Part shown: positions 26,020 through 35,595 of the stretch, in pieces
Layout: each line of letters starts with the position of its first letter
How positions within the stretch are numbered: position 1 is the first letter of the stretch
From: Aliishimia sp965656085
Lineage (GTDB): Bacteria > Pseudomonadota > Alphaproteobacteria > Rhodobacterales > Rhodobacteraceae
NCBI GenBank assembly: GCA_965656085.1
Contig: CBFHJA010000013.1
Span: 1-64,000, forward strand
Length of the DNA stretch: 64,000 nt
Direction of reading: 5' to 3'
Made by a program: the position numbers and the translations under genes
Notes under the pieces: model-generated
Seen by the model: the letters and a program-made list of their open reading frames with translations, nothing else
What the model was told of the DNA's origin: nothing
Databases searched by the model: none

Positions 26020-27690
26020 ATGCTGCAAATTGAAACATGGAAACGGGTGATGATCTGGGCTCTGGTCGCCCTCGGTCTGATCCTCGCGCTGCCCAACGGG
26101 TTCTATTCCCGCGTCGAGATCCACAATGACGCGGCGCAGGCCATCGAGATGCAGGGCGGCACCGCCTCGCCCGAGCAGACCGAAGACCTCGCGCTCTGGC
26201 CCGATTTCATGCCCTCCGCGCTCGTCAATCTCGGGCTCGACCTGCGCGGCGGCGCGCATCTTCTGGCCGAGGTCGAGGTCGAACAGGTCTATGCCGCCCG
26301 CATGCAATCCATGTGGCCCGAAGTGCGCGACATCCTGCGCCCCGAGCGCGCCACCGTCGGCACCATCCGCCTGCAACCCGGCCCCGAGGACGAGCTGCGC
26401 GTGCGCATCTCCGAGCCCGCCGGTCTGAACCGCGCCATGGAGTTGGTGCAGGGCCTCGCACAGCCCATAAACACCCTGTCGGGCATAGGCGGATCGGACA
26501 TCGTCGTGCGCCGGGACGGAGATCAGGAATTCGTCGTAACCCTCTCGGATGACGAGAAAATCGCCACAGATGAGCGCACCATGCAGCAGTCGCTGGAGAT
26601 CGTGCGGCGGCGGATCGACGAGGCCGGAACGCGCGAGCCGACGATCCAGCGGCAGGGCAATGATCGCATCCTGATTCAGGTGCCGGGCATTGGCTCGGCG
26701 ACCGAACTCAAAGACCTGATCGGAACCACGGCCGCGCTCACCTTCAACCCGGTGGTGTCATCGACCTCCGACGCCGAGGCGCGGGCCGGGGTCGGCAATG
26801 AGTTGGTGCCTTCCATGGACGAGCCGGGCGTGTTCTACATCGTCGAACGCGCTCCGGTTGTCACCGGCGAGGAGCTTGTGGACGCGCAGCCCAGCTTCGA
26901 CCAGAACGGCAACCCGGCGGTCAACTTCCGCTTCAACACGTCCGGCGCGCGCAAGTTCGGCGAGTATACCGCTGAAAATATTGGACAACCCTTCGCCATC
27001 GTGCTCGACAACGAGGTGGTGAGCGCGCCGACGATCCAGTCCCATATTCCCGGCGGGTCGGGCATCATCACCGGGCGCTTCACCGTCGAAGAATCCACCG
27101 ACCTTGCGATCCTGCTGCGCGCCGGGGCGCTGCCGGCGGAGCTGACCTTCCTCGAAGAGCGCACCATCGGCCCCGAACTGGGGCAAGACAGCATCGACGC
27201 GGGCAAGGTTGCCACGGTGGTGGCGTTCACAGCGGTGCTGGTTTTCATGGTGCTGAGCTATGGCCTCTTCGGTGTGTTCGCGAATGTCGCGCTCATTGTT
27301 AACATCGCCTTAATCTTCGGTCTGTTATCGTCCATCGGCGCGACGCTCACACTGCCGGGCATCGCGGGCATCGTGCTCACGGTCGGCATGGCGGTGGATG
27401 CGAACGTACTTGTCTTTGAACGGATCAGGGAAGAACTGAAATCGGCCAAGGGCCCGGCGCGTGCGATCGAGTTGGGCTACGAGAAGGCGCTCTCGGCGAT
27501 CATCGACGCCAACATTACCACCTTCATCACCGCCGTGATCCTCTTCGCCATGGGCTCCGGCCCGGTGCGCGGCTTCGCGATCACGCTCGGCCTTGGCATC
27601 CTGACCTCGGTCTTCACGGCGATTTTCGTCACGCGTTTGCTGATCGTCATGTGGTTCGAACGCAGCCGCCCCAAAACCATCGAGGTCTGA
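26020..27690 (+). CDS. secD: Protein translocase subunit SecD
   Basis: This 556-residue inner-membrane protein works with SecF to pull exported proteins through SecYEG using the proton gradient. A first transmembrane segment (about 9-28) is followed by a large periplasmic P1 domain containing the LGLDLRGGAHLLAEVE motif, VRRRIDEAGTREPTIQRQG and VPGI. Five C-terminal membrane segments carry GMAVDANVLVFERIREE and FGLLSSIGATLTLPGIAG. Three bases separate it from secF. Confidence 0.96.
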   Translation: MLQIETWKRVMIWALVALGLILALPNGFYSRVEIHNDAAQAIEMQGGTASPEQTEDLALWPDFMPSALVNLGLDLRGGAHLLAEVEVEQVYAARMQSMWPEVRDILRPERATVGTIRLQPGPEDELRVRISEPAGLNRAMELVQGLAQPINTLSGIGGSDIVVRRDGDQEFVVTLSDDEKIATDERTMQQSLEIVRRRIDEAGTREPTIQRQGNDRILIQVPGIGSATELKDLIGTTAALTFNPVVSSTSDAEARAGVGNELVPSMDEPGVFYIVERAPVVTGEELVDAQPSFDQNGNPAVNFRFNTSGARKFGEYTAENIGQPFAIVLDNEVVSAPTIQSHIPGGSGIITGRFTVEESTDLAILLRAGALPAELTFLEERTIGPELGQDSIDAGKVATVVAFTAVLVFMVLSYGLFGVFANVALIVNIALIFGLLSSIGATLTLPGIAGIVLTVGMAVDANVLVFERIREELKSAKGPARAIELGYEKALSAIIDANITTFITAVILFAMGSGPVRGFAITLGLGILTSVFTAIFVTRLLIVMWFERSRPKTIEV

Positions 27691-27693
27691 CCC

Positions 27694-28662
27694 ATGCGTT
27701 TGAAACTGGTCAAGCAGAACACGAATTTCGATTTCTTCAAGCGCTGGAAGCTCTGGCTCGGGATTTCCGGACTGCTCATGGTCGTGGCCTTCGTGTCCTT
27801 CCTGCTGCAGGGCCTCAATTACGGGATCGACTTCCGGGGCGGCACCACGGTGCGCACCGAAGCCCCGCAACCTGTTGTTATTGCGGACTATCGTGCGGGG
27901 CTCGACGTGCTCGATCTGGGTGATATCTCGATCACGGAGGTGTTCGATCCGACCTTCGGGCCGGAGCAGAATGTCGCCATGATCCGCATTCAGGCCCAGG
28001 AAGGGCAGGAGGCGGTCACGCCGGAGACCATCGAGGCGGTGCAGGCGGCGCTGCGCGCGGTGGTGCCGGACATCAAGTTCACCTCGGTCGAGTCGGTCGG
28101 CCCCAAGGTCTCGGGCGAGCTGATCCAGACCGCCGCCATCGCGGTCGTGCTCGCCATCGCCGCTGTGCTTGTCTACATCTGGCTGCGTTTCGAGTGGCAG
28201 TTCGCCTTGGGCGCGGTGTTGGCGCTGGTCCATGACGTGGTGCTGACCATCGGCATCTTCTCCGAATTGCAGATCAAATTCGACCTCGCGATCATCGCCG
28301 CCCTGCTGACAATCGTCGGCTACTCGCTCAACGACACCGTGGTCGTCTTCGACCGCGTCCGCGAGAACCTGCGGAAATACAAGAAGAAACCGCTCAACGA
28401 GGTGCTCAATATCTCGATCAACGAAACGCTGAGCCGGACCTTCATGACCTCCGTGACCACGCTGCTCGCGCTTATCGCGCTCTTCGTGCTCGGCGGCGAC
28501 GTGATCCGGGGCTTCGTCTTCGCGATGATCTGGGGCGTGATCGTGGGCACCTACAGTTCGATCTTCGTGGCCTCCGCCGCGCTGCTCTATCTCGGCGTCA
28601 AGCGCGACTGGTCCAAGCCTGACGCCAATTCCGGCAACCAATACGCCAACATAGATGCCTGA
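27694..28662 (+). CDS. secF: Protein translocase subunit SecF
   Basis: In this 322-residue partner of SecD, the first membrane segment is followed by GIDFRGGTTV, the conserved start of the periplasmic domain. The membrane domain carries GYSLNDTVVVFDRVREN, NETLSRTFMTSVTTLLAL, and a final TYSSIFVASAALLYL segment, all SecF signatures. Its last eight bases overlap the start of the TauE/SafE permease gene, so that gene is likely part of the sec operon. Confidence 0.96.
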   Translation: MRLKLVKQNTNFDFFKRWKLWLGISGLLMVVAFVSFLLQGLNYGIDFRGGTTVRTEAPQPVVIADYRAGLDVLDLGDISITEVFDPTFGPEQNVAMIRIQAQEGQEAVTPETIEAVQAALRAVVPDIKFTSVESVGPKVSGELIQTAAIAVVLAIAAVLVYIWLRFEWQFALGAVLALVHDVVLTIGIFSELQIKFDLAIIAALLTIVGYSLNDTVVVFDRVRENLRKYKKKPLNEVLNISINETLSRTFMTSVTTLLALIALFVLGGDVIRGFVFAMIWGVIVGTYSSIFVASAALLYLGVKRDWSKPDANSGNQYANIDA

Positions 28663-29410
28663 CGCGCTGACGCAGGCCCTCGGCACCGAGGGCTTGTGGG
28701 CGCTTCTGGCGATCTATCTGGCCGCCGGTGTGGTGCGTGGCTTCACCGGCTTCGGCACGGCCCTGATCGTGGTGCCGGTGGCGGGGATATACCTCGCGCC
28801 GCATCAGATCCTGCTGATGATTGCGGTCTCCGGCGTTGTGTCGAATTTCTATTTAGTTCCAAGTGCTTGGGCGGATGCGGACCGTGCCGAAGTGGGCGTT
28901 CTGGCAGGCGCTGCGCTGCTCGGAATGCCGCTTGGCATCTGGCTGATCGGCCAGCTTGACGCCACCGCGATCCGCTGGGCGGTGGCCGCGATTGCCGCCG
29001 TGACACTGGTCGCGGTGATCTCCGGCTGGCAGTTCCAGCGCCGCCTTGGCCGGGCCGGGCTGTCGGCTATCGGCGCAGGCGCAGGCCTGATGGGCGGGCT
29101 TACCGCATTGACCGGCCCCATCGCGATCATCTTCTACCTCGCCAACGCTCGCAAAGCCCTCGCGGTGCGCGCCAACATGATCCTGTTTCTCGCCGCGCTC
29201 GATCTGTTCCTGATTGCGCTGCTGGCCCTCAGTGGCCTTGTCAGCGCGTGGGTCGTGGGGCTCGGCGTGCTGGTCTCGGTGCCCTACGCGGTGGCGATCT
29301 GGCTCGGCAAGTCGCTCTTCGATCCCGAGCGCGACGCGCTCTACCGCGCGGTGGCCTATTGTATCGTGGCTTTGGCCCTTGTGACCGGGCTTCCGATCTG
29401 GGACATATGA
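28655..29410 (+). CDS. TauE/SafE-family sulfite/anion exporter
   Basis: This is a 251-residue membrane protein with about eight hydrophobic segments. The motif VVRGFTGFGTALIVVPV near the N-terminus and the second-half GLMGGLTALTGPIAIIFYL repeat are typical of the TauE/SafE permease family, which exports sulfite, sulfoacetate or related anions. The substrate here is unknown. Overlap with secF and a three-base gap to the next gene place it in one transcription unit running from yajC toward ccm. Confidence 0.85.
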   Translation: MPDALTQALGTEGLWALLAIYLAAGVVRGFTGFGTALIVVPVAGIYLAPHQILLMIAVSGVVSNFYLVPSAWADADRAEVGVLAGAALLGMPLGIWLIGQLDATAIRWAVAAIAAVTLVAVISGWQFQRRLGRAGLSAIGAGAGLMGGLTALTGPIAIIFYLANARKALAVRANMILFLAALDLFLIALLALSGLVSAWVVGLGVLVSVPYAVAIWLGKSLFDPERDALYRAVAYCIVALALVTGLPIWDI

Positions 29411-29413
29411 GCC

Positions 29414-29767
29414 ATGCGACTGAATGAAGTACAGTTTGACGACAGCGCCCCGATCGACGGCTACGGGCCGGGCTTTTTCCGCATCGGGGGTGAGGTGTAC
29501 ACCAGCGCCGTGCTGACCGGCGCGTCGGGCACGACTGCGTGGGGCGGCTATGACGACGCCGACAGCCTGCTCGCGCTGGCCGGAGAGGTGGATGTTCTGT
29601 TCATCGGAACAGGAGCCGAAATCGCGCATATTCCCAGTAGCTTGCGGGACGCTCTTGAAGCGGCAGGTATGGGGGTCGAGGTGATGTCCTCGCCCGCTGC
29701 CGCGCGCACCTATAACGTGCTGCTCAGCGAAGGACGCCGCATTGCCTGCGCCCTGCGGCCGGTCTGA
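29414..29767 (+). CDS. Mth938-domain (DUF498/NDUFAF3-like) protein
   Basis: This is a 117-residue single-domain protein of the Mth938 fold: MRLNEVQFDDSAPIDGYGPGFFRIGGEVYTSAVL, then a LLALAGEVDVLFIGTGAE strand-loop and VMSSPAAARTYNVLLSEGRRIACAL at the end. The family includes mitochondrial complex I assembly factor NDUFAF3; bacterial members are often next to secDF and ccm genes, as here. The molecular role in bacteria is not established. It lies between the permease and ccmA with only 3-5 bp on each side. Confidence 0.88.
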   Translation: MRLNEVQFDDSAPIDGYGPGFFRIGGEVYTSAVLTGASGTTAWGGYDDADSLLALAGEVDVLFIGTGAEIAHIPSSLRDALEAAGMGVEVMSSPAAARTYNVLLSEGRRIACALRPV

Positions 29768-29772
29768 CACAT

Positions 29773-30390
29773 ATGCTGTTGCGGCTCGACGATCTGGCGG
29801 TCGCGCGCGGCGGGATCCCGGTGCTGGCGGGCCTGACGCTTGACCTCGGGCCGGGGCAAGCTCTGATCCTGCGCGGGCCGAACGGGTCGGGCAAAACGAC
29901 GCTGCTGCGCACCCTTGCCGGGCTGCAACCGCCCGCCGCCGGCAGCTTCGAGGCGGCCGAGGACGCGATCGCCTATGCCAGCCATAGCGACGGGCTGAAA
30001 TCCATGCTCACAGTGACCGAGAACCTCAGCTTTTGGGCCAAGGTCTTCGGCGCCCCCGGTATCGACGCCGCGCTCGATGCCTACGCGCTGCGCCCCTTGC
30101 AAAACCGCCTCGCCGGCGCATTGTCCGCGGGGCAGAAACGTCGCCTCGGCCTCGCCCGGATGCTCGTCACGGGTCGCCCTGTCTGGGCGATGGACGAGCC
30201 CACGGTCTCACTCGACACCGATGCCGTTGCGATGTTCGCGACTGCCGTCAAAGCTCATATTTCAAAGGGCGGCGCGGCCATCATCGCCACCCATATCGAC
30301 CTCGGCCTGCCCGAGGCACGTGTCCTTGATGTGGGCGGCTACAAGGCAAAGCTCGGTGAGATCGCCGCCGACGATGAGGCCTTCCTGTGA
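29773..30390 (+). CDS. ccmA: Heme exporter ATP-binding protein CcmA
   Basis: This is the 205-residue ABC ATPase of the cytochrome c maturation system I. Walker A is GPNGSGKTT (35-43), the signature is LSAGQKRR, and Walker B is VWAMDEPT. With CcmB and CcmC it forms the complex that releases holo-CcmE (heme chaperone) for cytochrome c assembly in the periplasm. It overlaps ccmB by four bases. Short length is normal for CcmA. Confidence 0.95.
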   Translation: MLLRLDDLAVARGGIPVLAGLTLDLGPGQALILRGPNGSGKTTLLRTLAGLQPPAAGSFEAAEDAIAYASHSDGLKSMLTVTENLSFWAKVFGAPGIDAALDAYALRPLQNRLAGALSAGQKRRLGLARMLVTGRPVWAMDEPTVSLDTDAVAMFATAVKAHISKGGAAIIATHIDLGLPEARVLDVGGYKAKLGEIAADDEAFL

Positions 30391-31043
30391 ACGCGCTCCT
30401 TGCCCGCGACCTCAAGCTGGCCTTCCGCGCAGGCGGCGGCTTCGGCCTCGGCCTTGCCTTCTTCCTGATCGTCACCGTGCTGGTCCCGTTCTCCGTCGGC
30501 CCGCAATCGGAGCTTCTGTCCCGCATCGCCCCCGGCGTGCTCTGGCTCGGCGCGCTGCTCGCCTGCCTGCTGTCGCTTGACCGTCTCCTCGCGCTCGACT
30601 GGGAGGACGGCACGCTCGATCTCTTGGCCACCGCCCCGGTCCCGCTCGAAGGCGCGCTGAGCGTCAAGGCGCTGGCCCATTGGATCACCACGGGCCTGCC
30701 GCTCGTCATAGCCGCCCCCGCGCTCGGGGTGCTTTTGAGCCTGCCACCGCAAGGGTTTTTCTGGATCACGCTCTCGCTGCTGCTCGGCACGCCCGCACTC
30801 TCCGTCATTGGCACCTTCGGCGCGGCGATCACGGTGGGGATCAAACGCGGCGGGCTGCTGCTGTCGCTGCTGGTGCTGCCGCTCTACGTGCCCACGCTGA
30901 TCTTCGGCGCGGAACTGGCGCGGCGCGGCACCATCGGGCAGGAGACCCAAACGCCGCTCCTGATGCTCGCCGGGATCACCTTGGGGGCTGCGGCATTGAT
31001 GCCCTTCGCTTCGGCGGCGGTTTTGCGTATGAATTTGCGGTGA
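30387..31043 (+). CDS. ccmB: Heme exporter membrane protein CcmB
   Basis: This 218-residue permease has six predicted membrane segments. The opening NALLARDLKLAFRAGGG and the LDRLLALDWEDGTLDLL motif are diagnostic of CcmB, as is GTPALSVIGTFGAAITVG. It pairs with CcmA. A 42-bp gap separates it from ccmC. Confidence 0.94.
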   Translation: MNALLARDLKLAFRAGGGFGLGLAFFLIVTVLVPFSVGPQSELLSRIAPGVLWLGALLACLLSLDRLLALDWEDGTLDLLATAPVPLEGALSVKALAHWITTGLPLVIAAPALGVLLSLPPQGFFWITLSLLLGTPALSVIGTFGAAITVGIKRGGLLLSLLVLPLYVPTLIFGAELARRGTIGQETQTPLLMLAGITLGAAALMPFASAAVLRMNLR

Positions 31044-31085
31044 GGCAGGATTGCCGCTCCGGTCACGAGGGATTAGATACAAGCC

Positions 31086-31826
31086 ATGGCCTCGCTTTGG
31101 GAATATGCAAACCCCGTCAAGTTCTTGCGCACCTCCGAGAAGGTGTTGCCCGCGCTGTGGGTTCTGTCCTTCGCCGCGCTGATCGGCGGGCTGGTCTGGG
31201 GGTTTTTCTTCACCCCCGACGATTTCCGGCAGGGCTCCACGATCAAGATCATCTACCTGCATGTGCCCTCGGCGCTGATGGCGATCAACGCATGGCTGAT
31301 GATGCTGGTAGCCTCGCTGATCTGGCTGGTGCGCCGACACCATGTCTCCGCCCTTGCCGCCAAGGCCGCCGCGCCGGTGGGCGTGACGATGACGCTGATC
31401 GCGCTCGGCACCGGGGCGATCTGGGGCCAGCCGATGTGGGGCACGTGGTGGGCGTGGGACCCGCGCCTGACGTCGTTCTTAATCCTGTTCCTGTTCTATC
31501 TGGGCTACATGGCGCTTTGGGCGGCCATCGAGGACCCTGACAGCGCGGCTGACCTGACGTCGGTTCTGTGCATCGTCGGCTCGGTCTTCGCGCTCCTGTC
31601 GCGCTACGCGGTCCTCTTCTGGAACCAGGGCCTGCACCAGGGTGCGACCTTCTCGATGGACAAGGAGGAGAACATCGCCCCGATCTTCTGGTGGCCCGCC
31701 GTGGTGTGTATGGCCGGGTTCGTGCTGCTGTTCATCGCGCTGGTGCTCTACCGCACCGGCACCGAGATTCGCCTGCGCCGCGCGCGCGCTCTGAGCCTGC
31801 GGGCACAAAGGACTGCCAATGCCTGA
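31086..31826 (+). CDS. ccmC: Heme-handling protein CcmC
   Basis: This 246-residue polytopic membrane protein presents heme to CcmE. The tryptophan-rich WWD domain is clear: GAIWGQPMWGTWWAWDPRLTS. Histidines flanking it (YLHVPSALMA and NQGLHQGATF) are the expected axial heme ligands. The start MASLWEYANPVKFL is typical. It overlaps ccmD by eight bases. Confidence 0.96.
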   Translation: MASLWEYANPVKFLRTSEKVLPALWVLSFAALIGGLVWGFFFTPDDFRQGSTIKIIYLHVPSALMAINAWLMMLVASLIWLVRRHHVSALAAKAAAPVGVTMTLIALGTGAIWGQPMWGTWWAWDPRLTSFLILFLFYLGYMALWAAIEDPDSAADLTSVLCIVGSVFALLSRYAVLFWNQGLHQGATFSMDKEENIAPIFWWPAVVCMAGFVLLFIALVLYRTGTEIRLRRARALSLRAQRTANA

Positions 31827-31977
31827 TCTGGGAGACTATGCAGCCGAGGTCCTGAGCGCCTACGCGGTCTCGTTACTGCTTTTGCTTGGGATCGTCGTCG
31901 TGAGCGTGATCTCGGCCCGCCGTGCGAAGGCTATTCTGGACGCTGTCGAGACCGACGAGGACCGCAATGCGCGTTAA
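31819..31977 (+). CDS. ccmD: Heme exporter protein CcmD
   Basis: This is a small 52-residue protein (MPDLGDYAAEVLSAYAVSLL...) with one transmembrane helix and a charged C-terminal tail (RRAKAILDAVETDEDRNAR). This is the CcmD pattern: a single-pass protein needed to release holo-CcmE from CcmABC. Its start lies inside the end of ccmC and its stop overlaps the ccmG start, so the three are translationally coupled. Position and topology, more than sequence, define the call. Confidence 0.92.
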   Translation: MPDLGDYAAEVLSAYAVSLLLLLGIVVVSVISARRAKAILDAVETDEDRNAR

Positions 31978-32503
31978 ACCCCTGATGCTCCTGCCGCCGG
32001 TGCTGTTCATCGCCTTCGCGGTCTTTGCCGCCATCGGCATGTTCCGCGAGGACCCGCAGGCGCTTCCCTCGGCGCGCGCGGGCCAGATCGTGCCACCCCT
32101 GACGGTGAGCGACATGCCGGGCAAGACGCCGTTCACGGTCGAGGCGCTGAAGGACGGGGAGGTCAAGCTGGTCAACTATTGGGCAAGCTGGTGCGCACCC
32201 TGCCGCGCCGAGCACCCGAACCTGCAACAACTGGCCGATGAGGGCATCCCGATCTACGGGGTGAATTACAAGGACAACACCGCCAACGCACTGGGCTTCC
32301 TTGAAGAATTGGGCGATCCCTACACCGCGACCGTGGCTGACACGCAAGGCCGCACCGGGCTCGACTGGGGCCTCTATGGCGTGCCGGAGACCTACGTGAT
32401 CGACGGCGAGGGCCGGATCGTTCTGCGCTTTGCGGGCCCGATCACCCAGCGCGAACTTGAAAACCGCATCCGCCCTGCTCTGGCCGAAGCCGCCGAGAAC
32501 TGA
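31967..32503 (+). CDS. ccmG: Cytochrome c biogenesis thiol:disulfide oxidoreductase CcmG (DsbE)
   Basis: This 178-residue periplasmic thioredoxin-fold protein is anchored by an N-terminal membrane segment (residues about 6-24). The active site is WCAPC with C76 and C79. The GVPETYVIDGEGRI strand contains the cis-proline region typical of CcmG. It reduces the apocytochrome CXXCH thiols before heme attachment. The ATG at 31967 overlaps the ccmD end. ccmE, ccmF and ccmH are not in the window, as is common in Rhodobacterales where the set is split. Confidence 0.95.
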   Translation: MRVKPLMLLPPVLFIAFAVFAAIGMFREDPQALPSARAGQIVPPLTVSDMPGKTPFTVEALKDGEVKLVNYWASWCAPCRAEHPNLQQLADEGIPIYGVNYKDNTANALGFLEELGDPYTATVADTQGRTGLDWGLYGVPETYVIDGEGRIVLRFAGPITQRELENRIRPALAEAAEN

Positions 32504-32527
32504 CACGGGGAAAGAGCGCCCATCCCG

Positions 32528-32560
32528 GCTTCTTTGGGTCAAAAATACACTTGCGGGGGT
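32528..32560 (+). repeat. Dispersed intergenic element, copy 7
   Basis: GCTTCTTTGGGTCAAAAATA followed by CACTTGCGGGGG fits the family core and G-rich end. It lies in the convergent spacer between ccmG and acnA. Confidence 0.5.
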
Positions 32561-32596
32561 CTGGGGGTGCAAACCTCCAGACCCGACATTGGCATC

Positions 32597-32623
32597 GCGC
32601 CTCAACTTGCGCAGATGAGGCGC
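32597..32623 (-). terminator. Stem-loop downstream of acnA
   Basis: GCGCCTCA and TGAGGCGC form an 8-bp perfect stem around an 11-base loop, beginning seven bases after the acnA stop on the minus strand. It lacks a T-run, so it may stabilise the 3' end rather than terminate by itself. Confidence 0.4.
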
Positions 32624-32629
32624 AGCGCT

Positions 32630-35389
32630 TCACTCGGCGGCTATCGGCGTGCGGGCAAGGTTGCGCAACACGTAATGCAGCACGCCGCCATTCTCGACAT
32701 ACTCGATCTCGACGGCGGTATCGATCCGGCACTTGAGCGTAATCGTTTTCTCGCTGCCATCCGCCATGGTGATCGTGCAGGGCACTTCAGCCTGCGGCGT
32801 GATCGTGTCGAGCCCGTGGATCGCGATCGTTTCGTCCCCGGTGAGGCCCAGCGTCTTGCGCGTGTCGCCGCCGGTGAACTCGAAGGGGATCACACCCATG
32901 CCCACGAGATTCGAGCGGTGGATGCGCTCGAAGCTCTCGGCAATCACCGCCTTAACGCCCAAAAGCGCAGTGCCCTTGGCGGCCCAGTCGCGCGAGGAGC
33001 CCGCGCCGTATTGCTCGCCGCCGAAAATCACCAGCGGGGTGCCTTTGTCCTGATAGGCCATCGCCGCGTCGAAAATCGAGGTCTCCTGCCCGTCCGGGCC
33101 CTTGGTATAGCCGCCCTCGACCCCGTCCAGCATCTCGTTGCGGATGCGGATATTGGCGAAGGTGCCGCGCATCATTACTTCGTGATTGCCGCGCCGCGAG
33201 CCATAGGAGTTGAACTCGCGCACCGGCACCTGCCGCTCGGTGAGATACTCGCCGGCTGGCGTCGTCGGCTTGAACGAGCCCGCCGGGGAGATGTGGTCGG
33301 TGGTGATCATGTCACCCAGCACCGCGAGCACCTTGGCCCCGTCGATATTCTCGATCTTGCGGGTTTGCATGGTAATGCCTTGGAAATAGGGCGGATTCTG
33401 GACATAGGTCGAGGCAGCGGGCCAGTCATAGGTCTGGCTGTCGGTGGTCTCCACCTCCTGCCATTTCTCGTCGCCCTTGAATACATCGGCGTATTTGTCG
33501 ATGAACGCCTCCCGCGTCACGGTCTGCTCCACCAGCGCGGCAATCTCGGCCTGCGTCGGCCAGATATCCTTGAGATAAACGTCTTTCCCGTCCGGCGTCT
33601 GCGCGAGCGGTTCATTGGCGATGTCGATATTCATGTCGCCGGCAAGCGCATAGGCCACAACGAGCGGGGGCGAGGCGAGGTAATTGGCGCGCACATCTGG
33701 GCTGATCCGGCCCTCGAAATTGCGGTTGCCGGACAGCACGGAGGTCGCGATCAGGTCGCCGTCATGGATCGCCTTGCTGATCTCCGGCTGGAGCGGGCCG
33801 GAATTGCCGATGCAGGTCGTGCAGCCATAGCCCACGAGGTTAAAACCGATGGCGTCGAGGTCTTCCTGAAGCCCCGCCGCTTCGAGATAGGCGCTCACCA
33901 CCTGCGAGCCGGGGGCGAGCGAGGTTTTGACCCAAGGCTTGCGATCCAGCCCCAATTCGCGCGCCTTGCGGGCCACGAGACCCGCGCCGATCATCACGTA
34001 AGGATTGGAGGTGTTGGTGCAGGATGTGATCGAGGCAATGACGACCGAGCCATCGCGGAGCTTGTAGTCTTCGCCCTCGACCGGGGCCGATTTGCGCGGG
34101 TCGATCAGCGCGTCGGGCGCGGGGCCCTCGGAGGCCATCTGCGTGGCCGCAGAGCTTTCATCCTCGCCGCGATACTCCGACACCACGTCGAAAAACTTCG
34201 CCGCAGCCCTGTCGAGCGCGACATAGTCCTGCGGACGCTTCGGCCCGGAGATTGCGGGCACGATGGTGCCCATGTCGAGATGCAGCGTATCGGTATAGAT
34301 CGGCGCGTAGTCCGGCCCGCGCCACAGCCCGTTGGCCTTGGCATAGGCCTCCACCAGCGCGATGCGGCCCTCCTCGCGGCCCGTGGTGCGCAGGTAGCGG
34401 AGGGTTTCGTCGTCGATGGGGAAGAAGCCGCAGGTCGCGCCGTATTCGGGGGCCATGTTGGCGATGGTCGCGCGGTCCGCGAGCGGCAGCGTATCGAGGC
34501 CCGCGCCATAAAACTCCACGAATTTGCCCACGACGCCCTTGGCACGGAGCATCTCGACGACCTTCAGCACCAGATCGGTCCCGGTGGTGCCTTCCATCAT
34601 CTCGCCGGTCAGCTCGAAGCCGATCACCTCGGGGATCAGCATCGAAATCGGCTGCCCGAGCATCGCGGCCTCGGCCTCGATCCCGCCGACACCCCAGCCG
34701 AGCACAGCAGCGCCGTTGACCATCGTGGTGTGGCTGTCCGTGCCCACGAGCGTGTCGGGATAGGCCACCATCTCGCCGCTCTGGTCGGTGTCGGTCCAGA
34801 CGGTCTGGGCGAGATATTCCAGGTTCACTTGGTGGCAAATGCCGGTGCCGGGGGGCACGACGCGGAAATTGTTGAACGCTTTCTGACCCCATTTGAGAAA
34901 GGTGTAGCGCTCCATGTTGCGCTCGTATTCGCGGTCCACGTTCATCTGGAAGGCGCGCGGGTTGCCGAACTCGTCGATCATCACCGAGTGGTCGATCACG
35001 AGGTCGACGGGGTTCAGAGGGTTGATCTTCTGTGGATCGCCCCCGAGCGCGACAATGCCGTCGCGCATCGCGGCAAGGTCCACAACGGCCGGCACGCCGG
35101 TGAAATCCTGCATGAGAACGCGCGCCGGGCGGTAGGCCAGCTCGCGGTTGCCCTTGCCGCCATTCGCGGCCCAGTCGGCAAAGGCGCGGATGTCGTCCAC
35201 GGTGACGGTCTTGCCATCTTCGAAGCGCAGGATGTTTTCCAACACGACCTTGAGCGCGGCGGGCAGCTTCGAAAAATCGCCCAAGCCTGCCTCGGTGGCG
35301 GCGTCGATCGCGTAATAGGCGACGCTCTGATCTCCGACAGTGAGGGTTTTGCGGGTGCTGGATGTATCCTGTCCGACTGTGATCGGCAT
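32630..35389 (-). CDS. acnA: Aconitate hydratase A
   Basis: This 919-residue monomeric [4Fe-4S] enzyme of the IRP1/AcnA type isomerises citrate to isocitrate in the TCA cycle. Cluster ligands are C457 (TSCTNTSNP) and C523/C526 (CTTCIGNSGPL). The N-terminal QDFTGVPAVVDLAAMRD and the C-terminal swivel domain (YGAGSSRDWAAKGT) are complete. Length is the family norm. It is convergent with ccmG. Methionine start MPITVGQDTSSTRKTL fits the AcnA N-terminus. Confidence 0.97.
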   Translation of the reverse strand: MPITVGQDTSSTRKTLTVGDQSVAYYAIDAATEAGLGDFSKLPAALKVVLENILRFEDGKTVTVDDIRAFADWAANGGKGNRELAYRPARVLMQDFTGVPAVVDLAAMRDGIVALGGDPQKINPLNPVDLVIDHSVMIDEFGNPRAFQMNVDREYERNMERYTFLKWGQKAFNNFRVVPPGTGICHQVNLEYLAQTVWTDTDQSGEMVAYPDTLVGTDSHTTMVNGAAVLGWGVGGIEAEAAMLGQPISMLIPEVIGFELTGEMMEGTTGTDLVLKVVEMLRAKGVVGKFVEFYGAGLDTLPLADRATIANMAPEYGATCGFFPIDDETLRYLRTTGREEGRIALVEAYAKANGLWRGPDYAPIYTDTLHLDMGTIVPAISGPKRPQDYVALDRAAAKFFDVVSEYRGEDESSAATQMASEGPAPDALIDPRKSAPVEGEDYKLRDGSVVIASITSCTNTSNPYVMIGAGLVARKARELGLDRKPWVKTSLAPGSQVVSAYLEAAGLQEDLDAIGFNLVGYGCTTCIGNSGPLQPEISKAIHDGDLIATSVLSGNRNFEGRISPDVRANYLASPPLVVAYALAGDMNIDIANEPLAQTPDGKDVYLKDIWPTQAEIAALVEQTVTREAFIDKYADVFKGDEKWQEVETTDSQTYDWPAASTYVQNPPYFQGITMQTRKIENIDGAKVLAVLGDMITTDHISPAGSFKPTTPAGEYLTERQVPVREFNSYGSRRGNHEVMMRGTFANIRIRNEMLDGVEGGYTKGPDGQETSIFDAAMAYQDKGTPLVIFGGEQYGAGSSRDWAAKGTALLGVKAVIAESFERIHRSNLVGMGVIPFEFTGGDTRKTLGLTGDETIAIHGLDTITPQAEVPCTITMADGSEKTITLKCRIDTAVEIEYVENGGVLHYVLRNLARTPIAAE

Positions 35390-35595
35390 GGTGCGCTCCT
35401 TCGTGCTGGCTCAATAGAATGTCCCGGTGTCTATGGCCTGACGGGGGTGTGATGGTCAATGTGCTTGGCCGCCCGGGAGCACGGCGGTATCTCTCTTCAA
35501 GCTGTGTATATATGCCGGTGTTTCAAGAAGGGTTGATTGGTTATTTCAATGCAGCAAGGCTATCTGTTCAATCTAGTCGAGACAGGAAAACCGCT

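Noticed and set aside
32534..35452. 972-codon plus-strand frame opposite acnA
   Set aside because: Antisense shadow of a complete aconitase gene.
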